In this document: in pieces, positions 1 to 12,171 of the stretch
Numbering within the stretch: the first letter of the stretch is position 1
How the letters are laid out: each line of letters begins with the position of its first letter
Origin: Symsagittifera roscoffensis
Lineage: Eukaryota > Xenacoelomorpha > Acoela > Convolutidae
Direction: 5' to 3'
DNA length: 64,000 nt
NCBI RefSeq assembly: GCF_963678635.1
Contig: NC_087069.1
Location: forward strand, 52,791,251 to 52,855,250
Notes under the pieces: model-generated
Database searches by the model: none
The model's input: the letters and a program-made list of their open reading frames with translations, nothing else
What the model was told of the DNA's origin: nothing
Translations under genes and position numbers: made by a program

Positions 1-338
1 TCAGTTTTGGACCTCATTTTGAGCTTGTTTAAGGCTCGGGTCATAACTTTTGAACCACTGGTCGCACAGGTCCCATCATTTTTTTGCAGCTGACCATCAA
101 CCATATCTAACTTCGCTAAGGGTGAAAAAAAAATCTGTGCGGGCACTCCTTCAAGCTCAAACAATCGTTTTAGAGCCCTGATACCCCCATTTTTCAGCTC
201 AAAATAGGGGTCTTCCGCTTCGATCAGTCGCTCCTGCAGCTCAACCAAGGGTCGTGCAAGCTCATCTAAGATGGTTCTTAGACGTACTTTCACGAGGAAG
301 CGAATGGCTCTTTCCGGAAGCTCTACGAGCAAGCTTTG
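1..338 (-). CDS. Unidentified protein, C-terminal segment, runs off the left edge
   Basis: Read on the minus strand from 338 to 3, one frame stays open for 112 codons. The upstream bound is a TAA (plus-strand tta at 339-341). The frame has no ATG near its start, so this is either an exon or a 5'-truncated relic. The predicted protein is rich in Leu, Glu, Arg and Lys and looks mostly helical; recognisable strings are LDELARPLVELQERL and KNGGIRALKRLFELEG. The neighbouring copy at 365-656 ends in SKTD followed by TAA, so the stop of this copy should lie a few bases outside the window. I do not recognise the family and see no catalytic motif. A frame this long in AT-rich DNA, kept in part in a second copy, argues for real coding origin, either host gene or transposon. 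Confidence 0.55.
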
Positions 339-655
339 TTAATTTTCAAGCCAACTGAAGCAACTTAGTCAGTTTTGGACCTCATTTTGAGCTTGTTTAC
401 CTCTCGGGTCATAATTTTTGAACCAATGGTTGCACAGCTCCCATCTTTTTCATGCAGCTGACCATCAACCATATCTAACTTCGCTAAGTGTAAAAAAAAT
501 CTGTGCGAGTACTCCTTCAAGCTCAAACAAGCGTTTTAGAGCCCTGAGACCCCCATTTTTCAGCTCAAAATAGGGGTCTTCCGTTTCGATCAGTCGCTCC
601 TGCAGCTCATTCAAGGGTCGAGCAAGTTCATCTAAGATGGTTTTTAGACCTATTT
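1..655. repeat. Direct tandem duplication, period 368 bp
   Basis: Positions 1-284 and 369-652 are close copies, beginning TCAGTTTTGGACCTC and ending near ATCTAAGATGGTT. They are separated by about 84 bp of unrelated sequence (285-368). The first copy may extend left of the window. Confidence 0.9.
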
Positions 656-656
656 T
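365..656 (-). pseudogene. Second, frameshifted copy of the left-edge coding segment
   Basis: This is a direct duplicate of 1-284, offset by 368 bp. The stop is at 365-367 and the C-terminal part reads in the same frame as the first copy. One base is missing in the A-run at about 491-498 compared with the first copy, which shifts the frame and creates an early stop; beyond the run the original sense resumes in another frame (ILDELARPLNELQERL). Upstream the relic runs to a stop beyond 656, with a trace of a preceding segment (FAFVRERLMKAKAQ) in a different frame. The copy is inactive. It supports the coding reading of the first copy because many differences between them change few residues. Confidence 0.55.
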
Positions 657-1147
657 GGGCCTTCGCTTTCATTAGTCTTTCTCTAACGAAGGCAAACTGA
701 AGATCGAACACTGTTTAAACGCTCTCTCAATGTAATCATCACGAAGAAACTACACCGGTAGTACATCTAAACAGCTCTTTGATCAACAGAATACCCAAAA
801 TTGAGCGACTTACTTTAAGTGTTATATCCAGTCCCTAAGGATCTGACAGATACACCAGTAAAAGAACTGGACCAATCCGAAGACTGATCACTCCTACGAT
901 CGGATTTCTCCAAAAGTAAGTGTTTACTCGATTAGAACAAAGCCAACCGCAGTCGGACTTTGAGCTGTCTGGACCACCCTGTTTTTAAGCATTTGGGCCT
1001 TCGCTTTCCTCATTCTTTCTCTAACGACGGCAAACTGAAGATCGAACACTGTTTAAACGCTCTCTCAATGCAATCATCACGAAGAAACTACACCGGTACT
1101 ACATCTAAACAGCTCTTTGATCAACAGAATAGCCAAGTTTGAGCGAC
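657..1147. repeat. Direct duplication of about 152 bp, period 338 bp
   Basis: Positions 657-808 and 995-1147 are near-identical; both begin GGGCCTTCGCTTTC and contain GAAGATCGAACACTG. The 186 bp between them (809-994) differ. This duplication abuts the one at 1-655, so the left end of the window is a small patchwork of tandem duplications. Confidence 0.85.
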
Positions 1148-1266
1148 TTGCTTTTGGCGTCAACAATGACGAGGCGGAAAGCGACTCTCTTTCTATCATT
1201 GCTTTCCTATCTGACATCGGGGTCAACAGTATGAATATACTTGATACTGCCAAATTAAACCAGTAA
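1057..1266 (+). pseudogene. Possible coding relic, 69 codons, plus strand
   Basis: A plus-strand frame is open from after a TAA at 1054-1056 to a TAA at 1264-1266 and has coding-like composition (for example FGVNNDEAESDSLSIIAF). It overlaps the second copy of the 338-bp-period duplication. An antisense frame (1077-1295) is also open but is rich in Leu and Ser, as expected of the complement of a coding strand. There is no ATG near the start and no recognised family. From 1267 to about 1430 I see nothing. Confidence 0.25.
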
Positions 1267-1429
1267 AGGCAATTTTCAAGATGCAGATAGAGCAATTCAG
1301 TCTATGCTTTAGGTCATCAATTGTAGCTTCGCAACCGCCTTTTCAGGCAGACGCTAAGAAACCAGGTAATTGAACACACTGTTCCTTTCGTTTTAAGTGT
1401 GATTACCCAAGCACTTATCTCGTTTAAAA

Positions 1430-4400
1430 CCATCTGTTTAAAACCATTATCTGTTTTAAACCGTTTTTACAGCAATTCAACTACTGAACCAAAAGTTAGA
1501 TTTTTTTGGTCCCGTTTTGATCCCGTTTAACTGAAGGGGAACTAGATTTGGGTTTTAGCTGAAAAAAAGAATATTTCTGTAATTAATTGTTTTTACTATT
1601 GACTGAAAACAAGATTTAATTCAAAACAAGTCAAATAAAATTCGGTTTTCGGAGTAATAGTTTGGGATGACTCACCATACCGAATTCGGGATACTGTGTC
1701 ACCCCGAAAAACGGGACCAAATCTAATTCCTCGAAGAATCACTGAGATTTTTGTGATACAAAAAAGCATGTTAATGTATTCAGATACCATAAACAACTAT
1801 CCGAAATGGTTTGCAAATCAACTCGAGTGTTATTCACTAAGATATTAATTGGTCCCCTTTTTGGTCCCTCTTCCCGAAAACGGGACCAAAATTGAACCCT
1901 CACAATATCCAAAAAAGGTTCTTTTTTGATTGAAATATGTTTTTCTAGTGTCTACAAGTCATACCAATCTGTTTTAAACCGTTTTTACAGCAGTTCAACC
2001 ACAGAACAAAAAATTCAATTTTTTGGTCCAGTTTTGGTCCCGTTTCCCGAAAACGGTAACAAAAAATGTGTAGTTTTCATGAAAATTGCAAATTCTTCCT
2101 GGAAACTTGTTGAAAATGTATCCAATAACCCTAAATTGTCATCCAAAAACGGTTGCGTAGTTTTTCAGGGGTTTTTCAATTAGAGTTGGTTTGGTCCCGT
2201 TTTTGGTCCCTTTTCCCGAAAACGAGACCAAAACAGAGCCTCCGCAGAATCCAGAAATTGTTATTTTTTTCTTGAAAGATCCTTTTCTACTGTCTACAAG
2301 TCAATTGTAGCAGTTTAAAACCAGTTTTACAGCAATTCAATTACTGAACAAAAAGTTAGATTTTTTGGTCCCGTTTTGATCCCGTTTAACCAAAAGGGAA
2401 CTAGATTTGGGTTTTAGCTGAAAAAAAAGAAAATTTCTGTAATTAATTGTTTTTATTATTGACTGAAATTACTATTTAATTCAAAACAAGTCAAATAAAC
2501 ATCGGTTTTCAGATTAATAGTTTGGGATGACTCACCATACCGAATTCGGGATACTGTGTCACCCCGCAAAACGGGAACAAATCTAATTCCTCGAAGAATC
2601 ACTGAGAGTTTTGTGATACAAAAAGCTCGTTATTTGTTCAGATACTAGAAACAACTATCCGAAATGGTTTGCAAAGCAACTCAAATGTTATTCAATAAGA
2701 TATTAATTGGTCCCCTTTTTGGTCCCGCTTCCCGAAAACGGGACCAAAACTGAACCCTCACAATATTCCAAAAAGATTCTTTTTTTGATTGAAATATATT
2801 TTTCTACTGTCTACAAGTCATATCTATCTGTTTTAAACCGTTTTTACAGCAGTTCAACCACTGAACAAAAAGTTCAAATATTTGGTCCCGTTTTGGTCCC
2901 GTTTCCCAAAAACGGGACAAAAAAATAGGCACTTTTCATGAAAATTGCAAGTTTTTCCTGGAAAGTTGTTGAAAGTGTACCCAATAACCCTAAATTGCCA
3001 TCCGAAAACAGTTGCGTAGTTTTTCAGGTGTTTTTCATTTAGATTTGGTTTGGTCCCGTTTTTGGTCCCTTTTCCCAAAAACGAGACCAAAACAGAACCT
3101 CCGCAGAATCCAGAAATTGTTATTTTTTTCTTGAAAGATCTTTTTCTATTGTCTACAAGTCAAATGTAGCTGTTTAAAACCATTTGTACAGCAATTCAAC
3201 TACTGAACAAAGAGTTAGAGTTTTTGGTCCCGTTTTGATCCCGTTTAACCAAAAGGGAACTAGATTTGGGTTTTAGCTGAAAAAAAAAGAATATTTCTGT
3301 AATTAATTCTTTTTATTATTGACTGAAAACCCCATTTAATTCAAAACAAGTCCAATAAACTTCGGTTTTCAGAGTAATAGTTTGGGATGACTCACCATAC
3401 CGAATTCGGGATACTGTGTCACCCCGAAAAACGGGACCAAATCTAATTCCTCGAAGAATCACTGAGAGTTTTGTGATACAAAAAGCTCGTTATTTTGTTC
3501 AGATACCAGAAACAACTTTCCAAAATGGCTTGCAAAGCAACTCAAGGGTTATTCAATAAGATATTAATTGGTCCCCTTTTTGGTCCCGCATCCCGAAAAC
3601 GGGACCAAAACTGAACCCTCACAAAATCCCAAAAGGTTCTTTTTTTGAATGAAATATATATTTCTAGTGTCTACAAGTCATATCTATCTGTTTTAAACCG
3701 TTTTTACTGCAGTTCAACCACTGAACAAAAAGTTCAGTTTTTTGGTCCCGTTTTGGTCCCATTTCCCAAAAACGTGACCAAAAAATGTTTAGTTTTCATG
3801 AAAATTGCAAGTTTTTCCTGGAAAGTTGTTGAAAGTGTACCCAATAACCCTAAATTGCCATCCGAAAACGGTTGCGTAGTTTTTCAGGTGTTTTTCATTT
3901 AGAGTTGGTTTGGTCCCGTTTTTGGTCCCTTTTCCCAAAAACGAGACCAAAACAGAACCTCCGCAGAATCCAAAAATTGTTATTTTTTTCTTGAAAGATC
4001 TCTTTCTACTGTCTACAAGTCAAATGTAGCTGTTTAAAACCATTTTTTTAGCAATTCAACTACTGAACAAAGAGTTAGAGTTTTTGGTCCCGTTTTGATC
4101 CCGTTTAACCAAAAGGGAACTAGATTTGGGTTTTAGCTGAAAAAAAAAGAATATTTCTGTAATTAATTCTTTTTATTATTGACTGAAAACCCCATTTAAT
4201 TCAAAACAAGTCCAATAAACTTCGGTTTTCAGAGTAATAGTTTGGGATGACTCACCATACCGAATTCGGGATACTGTGTCACCCCGAAAAACGGGACCAA
4301 ATCTAATTCCTCGAAGAATCACTGAGAGTTTTGTGATACAAAAAGCTCGTTATTTTGTTCAGATACCAGAAACAACTTTCCAAAATGGCTTGCAAAGCAA

Positions 4401-7400
4401 CTCAAGGGTTATTCAATAAGATATTAATTGGTCCCCTTTTTGGTCCCGCATCCCGAAAACGGGACCAAAACTGAACCCTCACAAAATCCCAAAAGGTTCT
4501 TTTTTTGAATGAAATATATATTTCTAGTGTCTACAAGTCATATCTATCTGTTTTAAACCGTTTTTACTGCAGTTCAACCACTGAACAAAAAGTTCAGTTT
4601 TTTGGTCCCGTTTTGGTCCCATTTCCCAAAAACGTGACCAAAAAATGTTTAGTTTTCATGAAAATTGCAAGTTTTTCCTGGAAAGTTGTTGAAAGTGTAC
4701 CCAATAACCCTAAATTGCCATCCGAAAACGGTTGCGTAGTTTTTCAGGTGTTTTTCATTTAGAGTTGGTTTGGTCCCGTTTTTGGTCCCTTTTCCCAAAA
4801 ACGAGACCAAAACAGAACCTCCGCAGAATCCAAAAATTGTTATTTTTTTCTTGAAAGATCTCTTTCTACTGTCTACAAGTCAAATGTAGCTGTTTAAAAC
4901 CATTTTTTTAGCAATTCAACTACTGAACAAAAAGTTAGATTTTTTGGTCCCGTTTTGATCCCGTTTAACCAAAAGGGAACTAGATTTGGGTTTTAGCTGA
5001 AAAAAAAAGAATATTTCTGTAATTAATTGTTTTTATTATTGACTGAAAACACTATTTAATTCAAAACAAGTCAAATAAACATCGGTTTTCAGATTAATAG
5101 TTTGGGATGACTCACCATACCGAATTCGGGATACTGTGTCACCCCGAAAAACGGGACCAAATCTAATTCCTCGAAGAATCACTGAGAGTTTTGTGATACA
5201 AAAAGCTCGTTATTTTGTTCAGATACCAGAAACAACTTTCCGAAATGGCTTGCAAAGCAACTCAAGGGTTATTCAATAAGATATGAATTGGTCCCCTTTT
5301 TGGTCCCGCATCCCGAAAACGGGACCAAAAATTGTTTAGTTTTCATGAAAATTGCAAGTTTTTCCTGGAAAGTTGTTGAAAGTGTACCCAATAACCCTAA
5401 ATTGCCATCCGAAAACGGTTGCGTAGTTTTTCAGGTGTTTCTCATTTAGAGTTGGTTTGGTCCCGTTTTTGGTCCCTTTTCCCAAAAACGAGACCAAAAC
5501 AGAACCTCCGCAGAATCCAAAAATTGTTATTTTTTTCTTGAAAGATCTCTTTCTACTGTCTACAAGTCAAATGTAGCTGTTTAAAACCATTTTTACAGCA
5601 ATTCAACTACTGAACAAAAAGTTAGGTTTTTTGGTCCCGTTTTGATCCCGTTTAACCAAAAGGGAACTAGATTTGGGTTTTAGCTAAAAAAAAAGAATAT
5701 TTCTGTAATTAATTCTTTTTATTATTGACTGAAAACACCATTTAATTCAAAACAAGTCAAATAAACTTCGGTTTTCAGAGTAATAGTTTGGGATGACTCA
5801 CCATACCGAATTCGGGATACTGTGTCACCCCGAAAAACGGGACCAAATCTAATTAATCAAAGAATCACTGAGGGTTTGGTTTTGTGACACAAAAAGCTCG
5901 TTAATTTTTTCAGATACCAGAAACAACTATCCGAAATGGTTTGCAAAGCAACTCAAGTGTTATTCAATAAGATATTAGTTGGTCCCCTTTTTGGTCCCGC
6001 TTCCCAAAAATGGGACCAAAACTGAACCCTCACAATATCCCAAAAGGTTCTTTTTTTGATTGAAATATATTTTTCTAGTGTATACAGGTCATATCTATCT
6101 GTTTTAAACCGTTTTTACAGCAGTTCAACCACTGAACGAAAAGTTCAGTTTTTTGGTCCCGTTTTGGTCCCATTTCCCAAAAACGGGACCAAAAAATGTT
6201 TAGATTTCATGAAAATTGCAAGTTTTCCCTGGAAAGTTGTTGAAAATGTACCCAATAACCCTAAATTCCCATCCGAAAACGGTTGCGTAGTTTTTCAGGT
6301 GTTTTTCATTTGGAGTTGGTTTGGTCCCGTTTTTGGTCCCTTTTCCCAAAAACGAGACCAAAACAGATTCTCCGCAGAATCCAGAAATTGTTATTTTTTT
6401 CTCGAAAGATCTTTTTCTACTGTCTTTAAGTCAAATGTAGCTGTTTAAAACCATTTTTACAGCAATTCAACTACTGAACAAAAAGTTAGGTTTTTTGGTC
6501 CCGTTTTGATTCCGTTTAACCAAAAGGGAACTAGATTTGGGTTTTACTGAAAAAAAAGAATATTTCTGTATTTAATTCTTTTTATTATTGACTGAAAACA
6601 CCATTTAATTCAAAATAAGTCAAATGAATTTCGGTTTTCAGAGTAATAGTTTGGGATGACTCACCATACCGAATTCGGGATACTGTGTCACCCCGAAAAA
6701 CGGGACCAAATCTAATTCCTCAAAGAATCACTGAGGGTTTGGTTTTGTGATACAAAAAGCTCGTTAATTTGTTCAGACACCAGAAAAAACTATTTTTTTC
6801 TTGAAAGATCTTTTTCTACTGTCTACAAGTCAAATGTAGCTGTTTAAAACCATTTTTACAGCAATTCAACTACTGAACAAAAAGTTAGGTTTTTTGGTCC
6901 CGTTTTGATCCCTTTTAACCAAAAGGGAACTAGCTTTGGGTTTTAGCTGAAAAAAAAGAATATTTCTGTAATTAATTCTTTTTATTATTGACTGAAAACA
7001 CCATTTAATTCAAAACAAGTCAAATAAACTTCGGTTTTCAGAGTAATAGTTTGGGATGACTCACCATACCGAATTCGGGATACTGTGTCACCCCGAAAAA
7101 CGGGACCAAATCTAATTCATCAAAGAATCACTGAGGGTTTGGTTTTGTGATACAAAAAGCTCGTTAATTTGTTCAGATACCAGAAACAACTATCCGAAAT
7201 GGTTTGCAAAGCAACTCAAGTGTTATTCAATAAGATATTAATTGGTCCCCTTTTTGGTCCCGCTTCCCGAAAATGGGACCAAAACTGAACCCTCACAATA
7301 TCCCAAAAGTTTCTTTTTTTGATTGAAATATATTTTTCTAGTGTCTACAGGTCATATCTATCTGTTTTAAACCGTTTTTACAGCAGTTCAACCACTGAAC

Positions 7401-9005
7401 GAAAAGTTCAGATTTTTGGTCCCGTTTTGGTCCCATTTCCCAAAAACGGGACCAAAAAATGTTTAGATTTCATGAAAATTGCAAGTTTTCCCTGGAAAGT
7501 TGTTGAAAATGTACCCAATAACCCTAAATTCCCATCCGAAAACGGTTGCGTAGTTTTTCAGGTGTTTTTCAATTAGAAATGGTTTGGTCCGGTTTTTGGT
7601 CCCTTTTCCCGAAAACGAGACCAAAACAGAACCTCCGCAGAATCCAGAAATTGTTATTTTTTTGTTGAAAGATCTTTTTCTACTGTCTACAAGTCAATTG
7701 TAGCTGTTTAAAACCATTTTTACAGCAATTCAACTACTGAACAAAAAGTTAGATTTTTTGGTCCCGTTTTGATCACGTTTAACCAAAGGGAACTAGATTT
7801 GGTTTTTAGCTGAAAAAAAGGATATTTCTGTAATTAATTGTTTTTATTATTGACTGGAAACACTATTTAATTCAAAACAAGTCAAATAAAGTTCGGTTTT
7901 CAGAGTAATAGTTTGGGATGACTCACCATACCGAATTCGGGATACTGTGTCACCCCAAAAAACGGGACCAAATCTAATTCTTCGAAGAATCACTGAGAGT
8001 TTTGTGATACAAAAAGCTCGTTAATTTGTTCAGATACCAGAAACAACTATCCGAAATGGTTTGCAAAGCAACTCAAGTGTTATTCAATAAGATATTAATT
8101 GGTCCCTTTTTTGGTCCCGCTTCCCGAAAACGGGACCAAAACTGAACCCTCACAATATCCCAAACGGTTCTTTTTTTGATTGAAATATATTTTTCTAGTG
8201 TCTACAAGTCATATCTATCTGTTTTAAACCGTTTTTACAGCAGTTCAACCACTGAACAAAACGTTCAGTTTTTTGGTCCCGTTTTGGTCCTATTTCCCAA
8301 AAACGGGACCAAAAAATGTTTTGTTTTCATGAAAATTGCAAGTTTTCCCTGGAAAGTTGTTGAAAATGTACCCAATAACCCTAAATTCCAATCCGAAAAC
8401 GGTTGCGTAGTTTTTCAGGTGTTTTTCAATTAGAGTTGGTTTGGTCCCGTTTTTGGTCCCTTTTCCCGAATACGAGACCAAAACAGAACCTCCGCAGAAT
8501 CCAGAAATTGTTATTTTTTTGTTGAAAGATCTTTTTCTACTGTCTACAAGTCAAATGTAGCTGTTTAAAACCATTTTTACAGCAATTCAACTGCTGAACA
8601 AAAAATTAGATTTTTTTGTCCCGTTTTGATCCCGTTTAAGCAAAGGGAACTAGATTTGGATTTTAGCTGAAAAAAAAGGACACTTCTGTAATTCATTGTT
8701 TTTTTTATTGACTGGAAACGCTATTTAATTCAAAACAAGTCAAATAAACTTCGGTTTTCAGAGTAATAGTTGGGATGACTCACCATACCGAATTCGGGAT
8801 ACTGTGTCACCCCGAAAAACGGGACCAAATCTAATTCCTCGAAAAATCAATGAGAGTTTTGTGATACAAAAAGCACGTTAATTTGTTCAGATACCAGAAA
8901 CAACTATCCGAAATGGTTTGCAAAGCAACTCAAGTGTTATTCAATAAGATATTAATTGGTCCCCTTTTTGGTCCCAATTCCCGAAAACGGGACCAAAACT
9001 GAACC
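1430..9005. repeat. Left sub-array: 860-bp pentameric higher-order repeat
   Basis: Boxes follow a fixed order of five monomer types, here called D, A, B, A' and C, giving an 860-bp unit. Units starting at the D box occur at about 1850, 2710, 3570, 4430, 5290 (four monomers only), 5980, 7243, 8100 and 8958. The units at 3570 and 4430 are almost identical. Type C carries a variant box containing the palindrome CCGAATTCGG followed by GTGTCACCCCG; the A' box is degenerate (GATCCC, then AAGGGAACTAG). Types A and B are diverged versions of the A and B halves of the central dimer. Confidence 0.92.
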
Positions 9006-10144
9006 CATGAAAATTGCATTTTTTTTGTGGAAAATTGTTGAACATGTGCCCATATACCCTAAATCGCTATACGAAAACATTTGCTGAACAATTCAAGTTT
9101 TTTTCACTGTTTTTGTTTGGTCTCGTTTTTATTCTCTGTTCCCGAAAACGGGACCAAAACTGAACCACCACAGAATCCCGAAATTGTCCTTTTTTTGATT
9201 GAAAGAGGTTTTTCTAGTGTCTACAAGTCATACCTATCTGTTTCAAACATTTTTTACAGCAATTCAACCAGTAAACAAAAAGTTTTGTTTTTTTGGTCCC
9301 GTTTTGGTCCCGTTTCCCGAAAACGGGATCAAAAAAAATGTAGTTGCCATGAAAATTGCATTTCTTTTTGTGGAAAATTGTTGAACATGTGCCCATATAC
9401 CCTAAATCGCTATACGGAAATATTTGCTAAACAATTCAAGTTTTTTTCACTATGTTTTAGTTTGGTCCCGTTTTTATTTTCTTTTCCCGAAAGCGGGACC
9501 AAAACTGAACCACCACAGAATCCCGAAATTGTTCTTTTTTTGATTGAAAGAGGTTTTTCTAGTGTCTACAAGTCATACCTATCTGTTTTAAACCGTTTTT
9601 ACATCAATTCAACCACTAAACAAAAAGTTAGACTTTTTGTTCCCTATTTGGTCCCGTTTCCCGAAACGGGACCAAAAAATGTCTAGTACCCATGAAAATT
9701 GCATTTTTTTTGTGGAAAATTGTTGAACGTGTGCCCAAATACCCTAAATCGCTATACGAAAACATTTGCTAAACAATTCTAGTTTTCTTCACTATGTTTT
9801 AGTTTGGTCCCGTTTTTGTTCTCTTTTCCCGAAAACGGGACCAAAACTGAACCACCACAGAATCCCGAAATTGTTCTTTTTTTGATTGAAAGAGGTTTTT
9901 CTAGTGTCTGCAAGTCATACCTATCTGTTTTAAACAGTTTTTACATCAATTCAACCACTAAACAAAAAGTTAGATCTTTGGTCCCTATCTGGTCCCGTTT
10001 CCCGAAAACGGGACCAAAAAATGTCTAGTACGCATGAAAATTGCATTTTTTTGTGGAAAATTGTTGAAAATGCCCACCTATAACCTAAATCACTATACGA
10101 AAACATTTGCTTAACAATTCAAGTTTTTTTCACTATGTTTTAGT

Positions 10145-12171
10145 TTGGTCCCGTTTTTGTTCTCTTTTCCCGAAAACGGGACCAAAACTGAACCACCACA
10201 GAATCACGAAATTGATCTTTTTTTGATTGAAAGAGGTTTTTCTAGTGTCTACAAGTCATACCTATCTGTTTCAAACAGTTTTTACATCAATTCAACCACT
10301 AAACAAAAAGTTAAGATTTTTGGTCCCTATCTGGTCCCTTTTCCCGAAAACGGGACCAAAAAATGTCTAGTATCATTGAAAATTGCATTTTTTTTGTGGA
10401 AAATTGTTGAACATGGGCCCATATACCCTAAATCGCTATACGAAAACATTTGCTTAACAATTCAAGTTTTTTTCACTATGTTTTAGTTTGGTCCCGTTTT
10501 TGTGCTCTTTTCCCGAAAACGGGACCAAAACTGAACAATCACAGAATCCCGAAATTATTCTTTTTCTGACTGAAAGGGGTTTTTCTAGTGTTTACAAGTC
10601 ATACCTATCTGTTTCAAACAGTTTTTACATCATTTCAACCACTAAACAAAAAGTTTGATTTTTTGGTCCCGTTCTGGTCCCGTTTCCCAAAAACGGGACC
10701 AGAAAATGTCTAGTACCCATGAAAATTGCATTTTTTTGTGGAAAATTGTTGAACATGCGCCCATATACCCTAAATCGCTATACGAAAATGTTTGCAAAAA
10801 AATTCAAGTTTTTTTCACTATGTTTTAGTTTGGTCCCGTTTTTGTTCTCTTTTCCCTAAAACGGGACCAAAACTGAACCACCACAGAATCCCGAAATTGT
10901 TCTTTTTTTGATTGAAAGAGGTTTTTCTAGTGTTTGCAAGTCATACCTATCTGTTTTAAACAGTTTTTACATCAATTCAACCACTAAACAAAAAGTTAGA
11001 TTTTTTGGTCCCTATCTGGTCCCGTTTCCCGAAAACGGGACCAAAAAATGTCTAGTACGCATGAAAATTGCATTTTTTTGTGGAAAATTGTTGAAAATGC
11101 CCACCTATAACCTAAATCACTATACGAAAACATTTGCTTAACAATTCAAGTTTTTTTCACTATGTTTTAGTTTGGTCCCGTTTTTGTTCTCTTTTCCCGA
11201 AAACGGGACCAAAACTGAACCACCACAGAATCACGAAATTGATCTTTTTTTGATTGAAAGAGGTTTTTCTAGTGTCTACAAGTCATACCTATCTGTTTCA
11301 AACAGTTTTTACATCAATTCAACCACTAAACAAAAAGTTAAGATTTTTGGTCCCTATCTGGTCCCTTTTCCCGAAAACGGGACCAAAAAATGTCTAGTAT
11401 CATTGAAAATTGCATTTTTTTTGTGGAAAATTGTTGAACATGGGCCCATATACCCTAAATCGCTATACGAAAACATTTGCTTAACAATTCAAGTTTTTTT
11501 CACTATGTTTTAGTTTGGTCCCGTTTTTGTGCTCTTTTCCCGAAAACGGGACCAAAACTGAACAATCACAGAATCCCGAAATTATTCTTTTTCTGACTGA
11601 AAGGGGTTTTTCTAGTGTTTACAAGTCATACCTATCTGTTTCAAACAGTTTTTACATCAGTTCAACCACTAAACAAAAAGTTTGATTTTTTGGTCCCGTT
11701 CTGGTCCCGTTTCCCAAAAACGGGACCAGAAAATGTCTAGTACCCATGAAAATTGCATTTTTTTTTGTGGAAAATTGTTGAACATGCGCCCATATACCCT
11801 AGATCGCTATACGAAAATGTTTGCAAAAAAATTCAAGTTTTTTTCACTATGTTTTAGTTTGGTCCCGTTTTTGTTCTCTTTTCCCGAAAACGGGACCAAA
11901 ACTGAACCACCACAAAATCCCGAAATTGATCTTTTTTGGTTGAAAGAGGTTTTTCTAGTGTTTACAAGTCATACCTATCTGTTTTAAACAGTTTTTACAT
12001 CAATTCAACCATTAAACAAAAAATTAGATTTTTTGGTCTCTTTTTGGTCCCGTTTCCCGAAAACGGGACCAAAAAATGTCTAGTACCCATGAAAATTGCA
12101 TTTTTTTGTGGAAAATTGTTGAAAATGCCCACCTATAACCTAAATCGCTATACGAAAACATTTGCTGAACA
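10145..12171. repeat. 1027-bp block of three dimers in tandem
   Basis: Segment 10,145-10,486 recurs essentially unchanged at 11,172-11,513, an offset of 1027 bp or three 342-bp dimers. The same variant dimer recurs at 17,692, 19,061 and 20,088 (the last pair again 1027 bp apart). This is a second level of order above the dimer. Confidence 0.8.
11007..11042. other. Representative conserved box of the satellite
   Basis: A typical A-type box: GGTCCC at 11,007 and again at 11,018 (one helical turn apart), then inverted GGGACC at 11,037-11,042. The second GGTCCC and the inverted copy form a perfect 10-bp stem, arms GGTCCCGTTT and AAACGGGACC, around a 5-base centre CCCGA. The same arrangement recurs in well over a hundred monomers, with changes mostly outside the hexamers. 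It could be a protein-binding site or a hairpin; the sequence alone does not say which. Confidence 0.85.

Noticed and set aside
2854-8481. Minus-strand frames in the pentamer array beginning MVSFLGKGTKNGTK or similar
   Set aside because: They are reverse readings of the palindromic box and vanish wherever T-run length changes.
11007-11042. CENP-B box
   Set aside because: The shared AAACGGGA is suggestive, but the TTCG core with its required spacing is absent, so only a partial resemblance is claimed.
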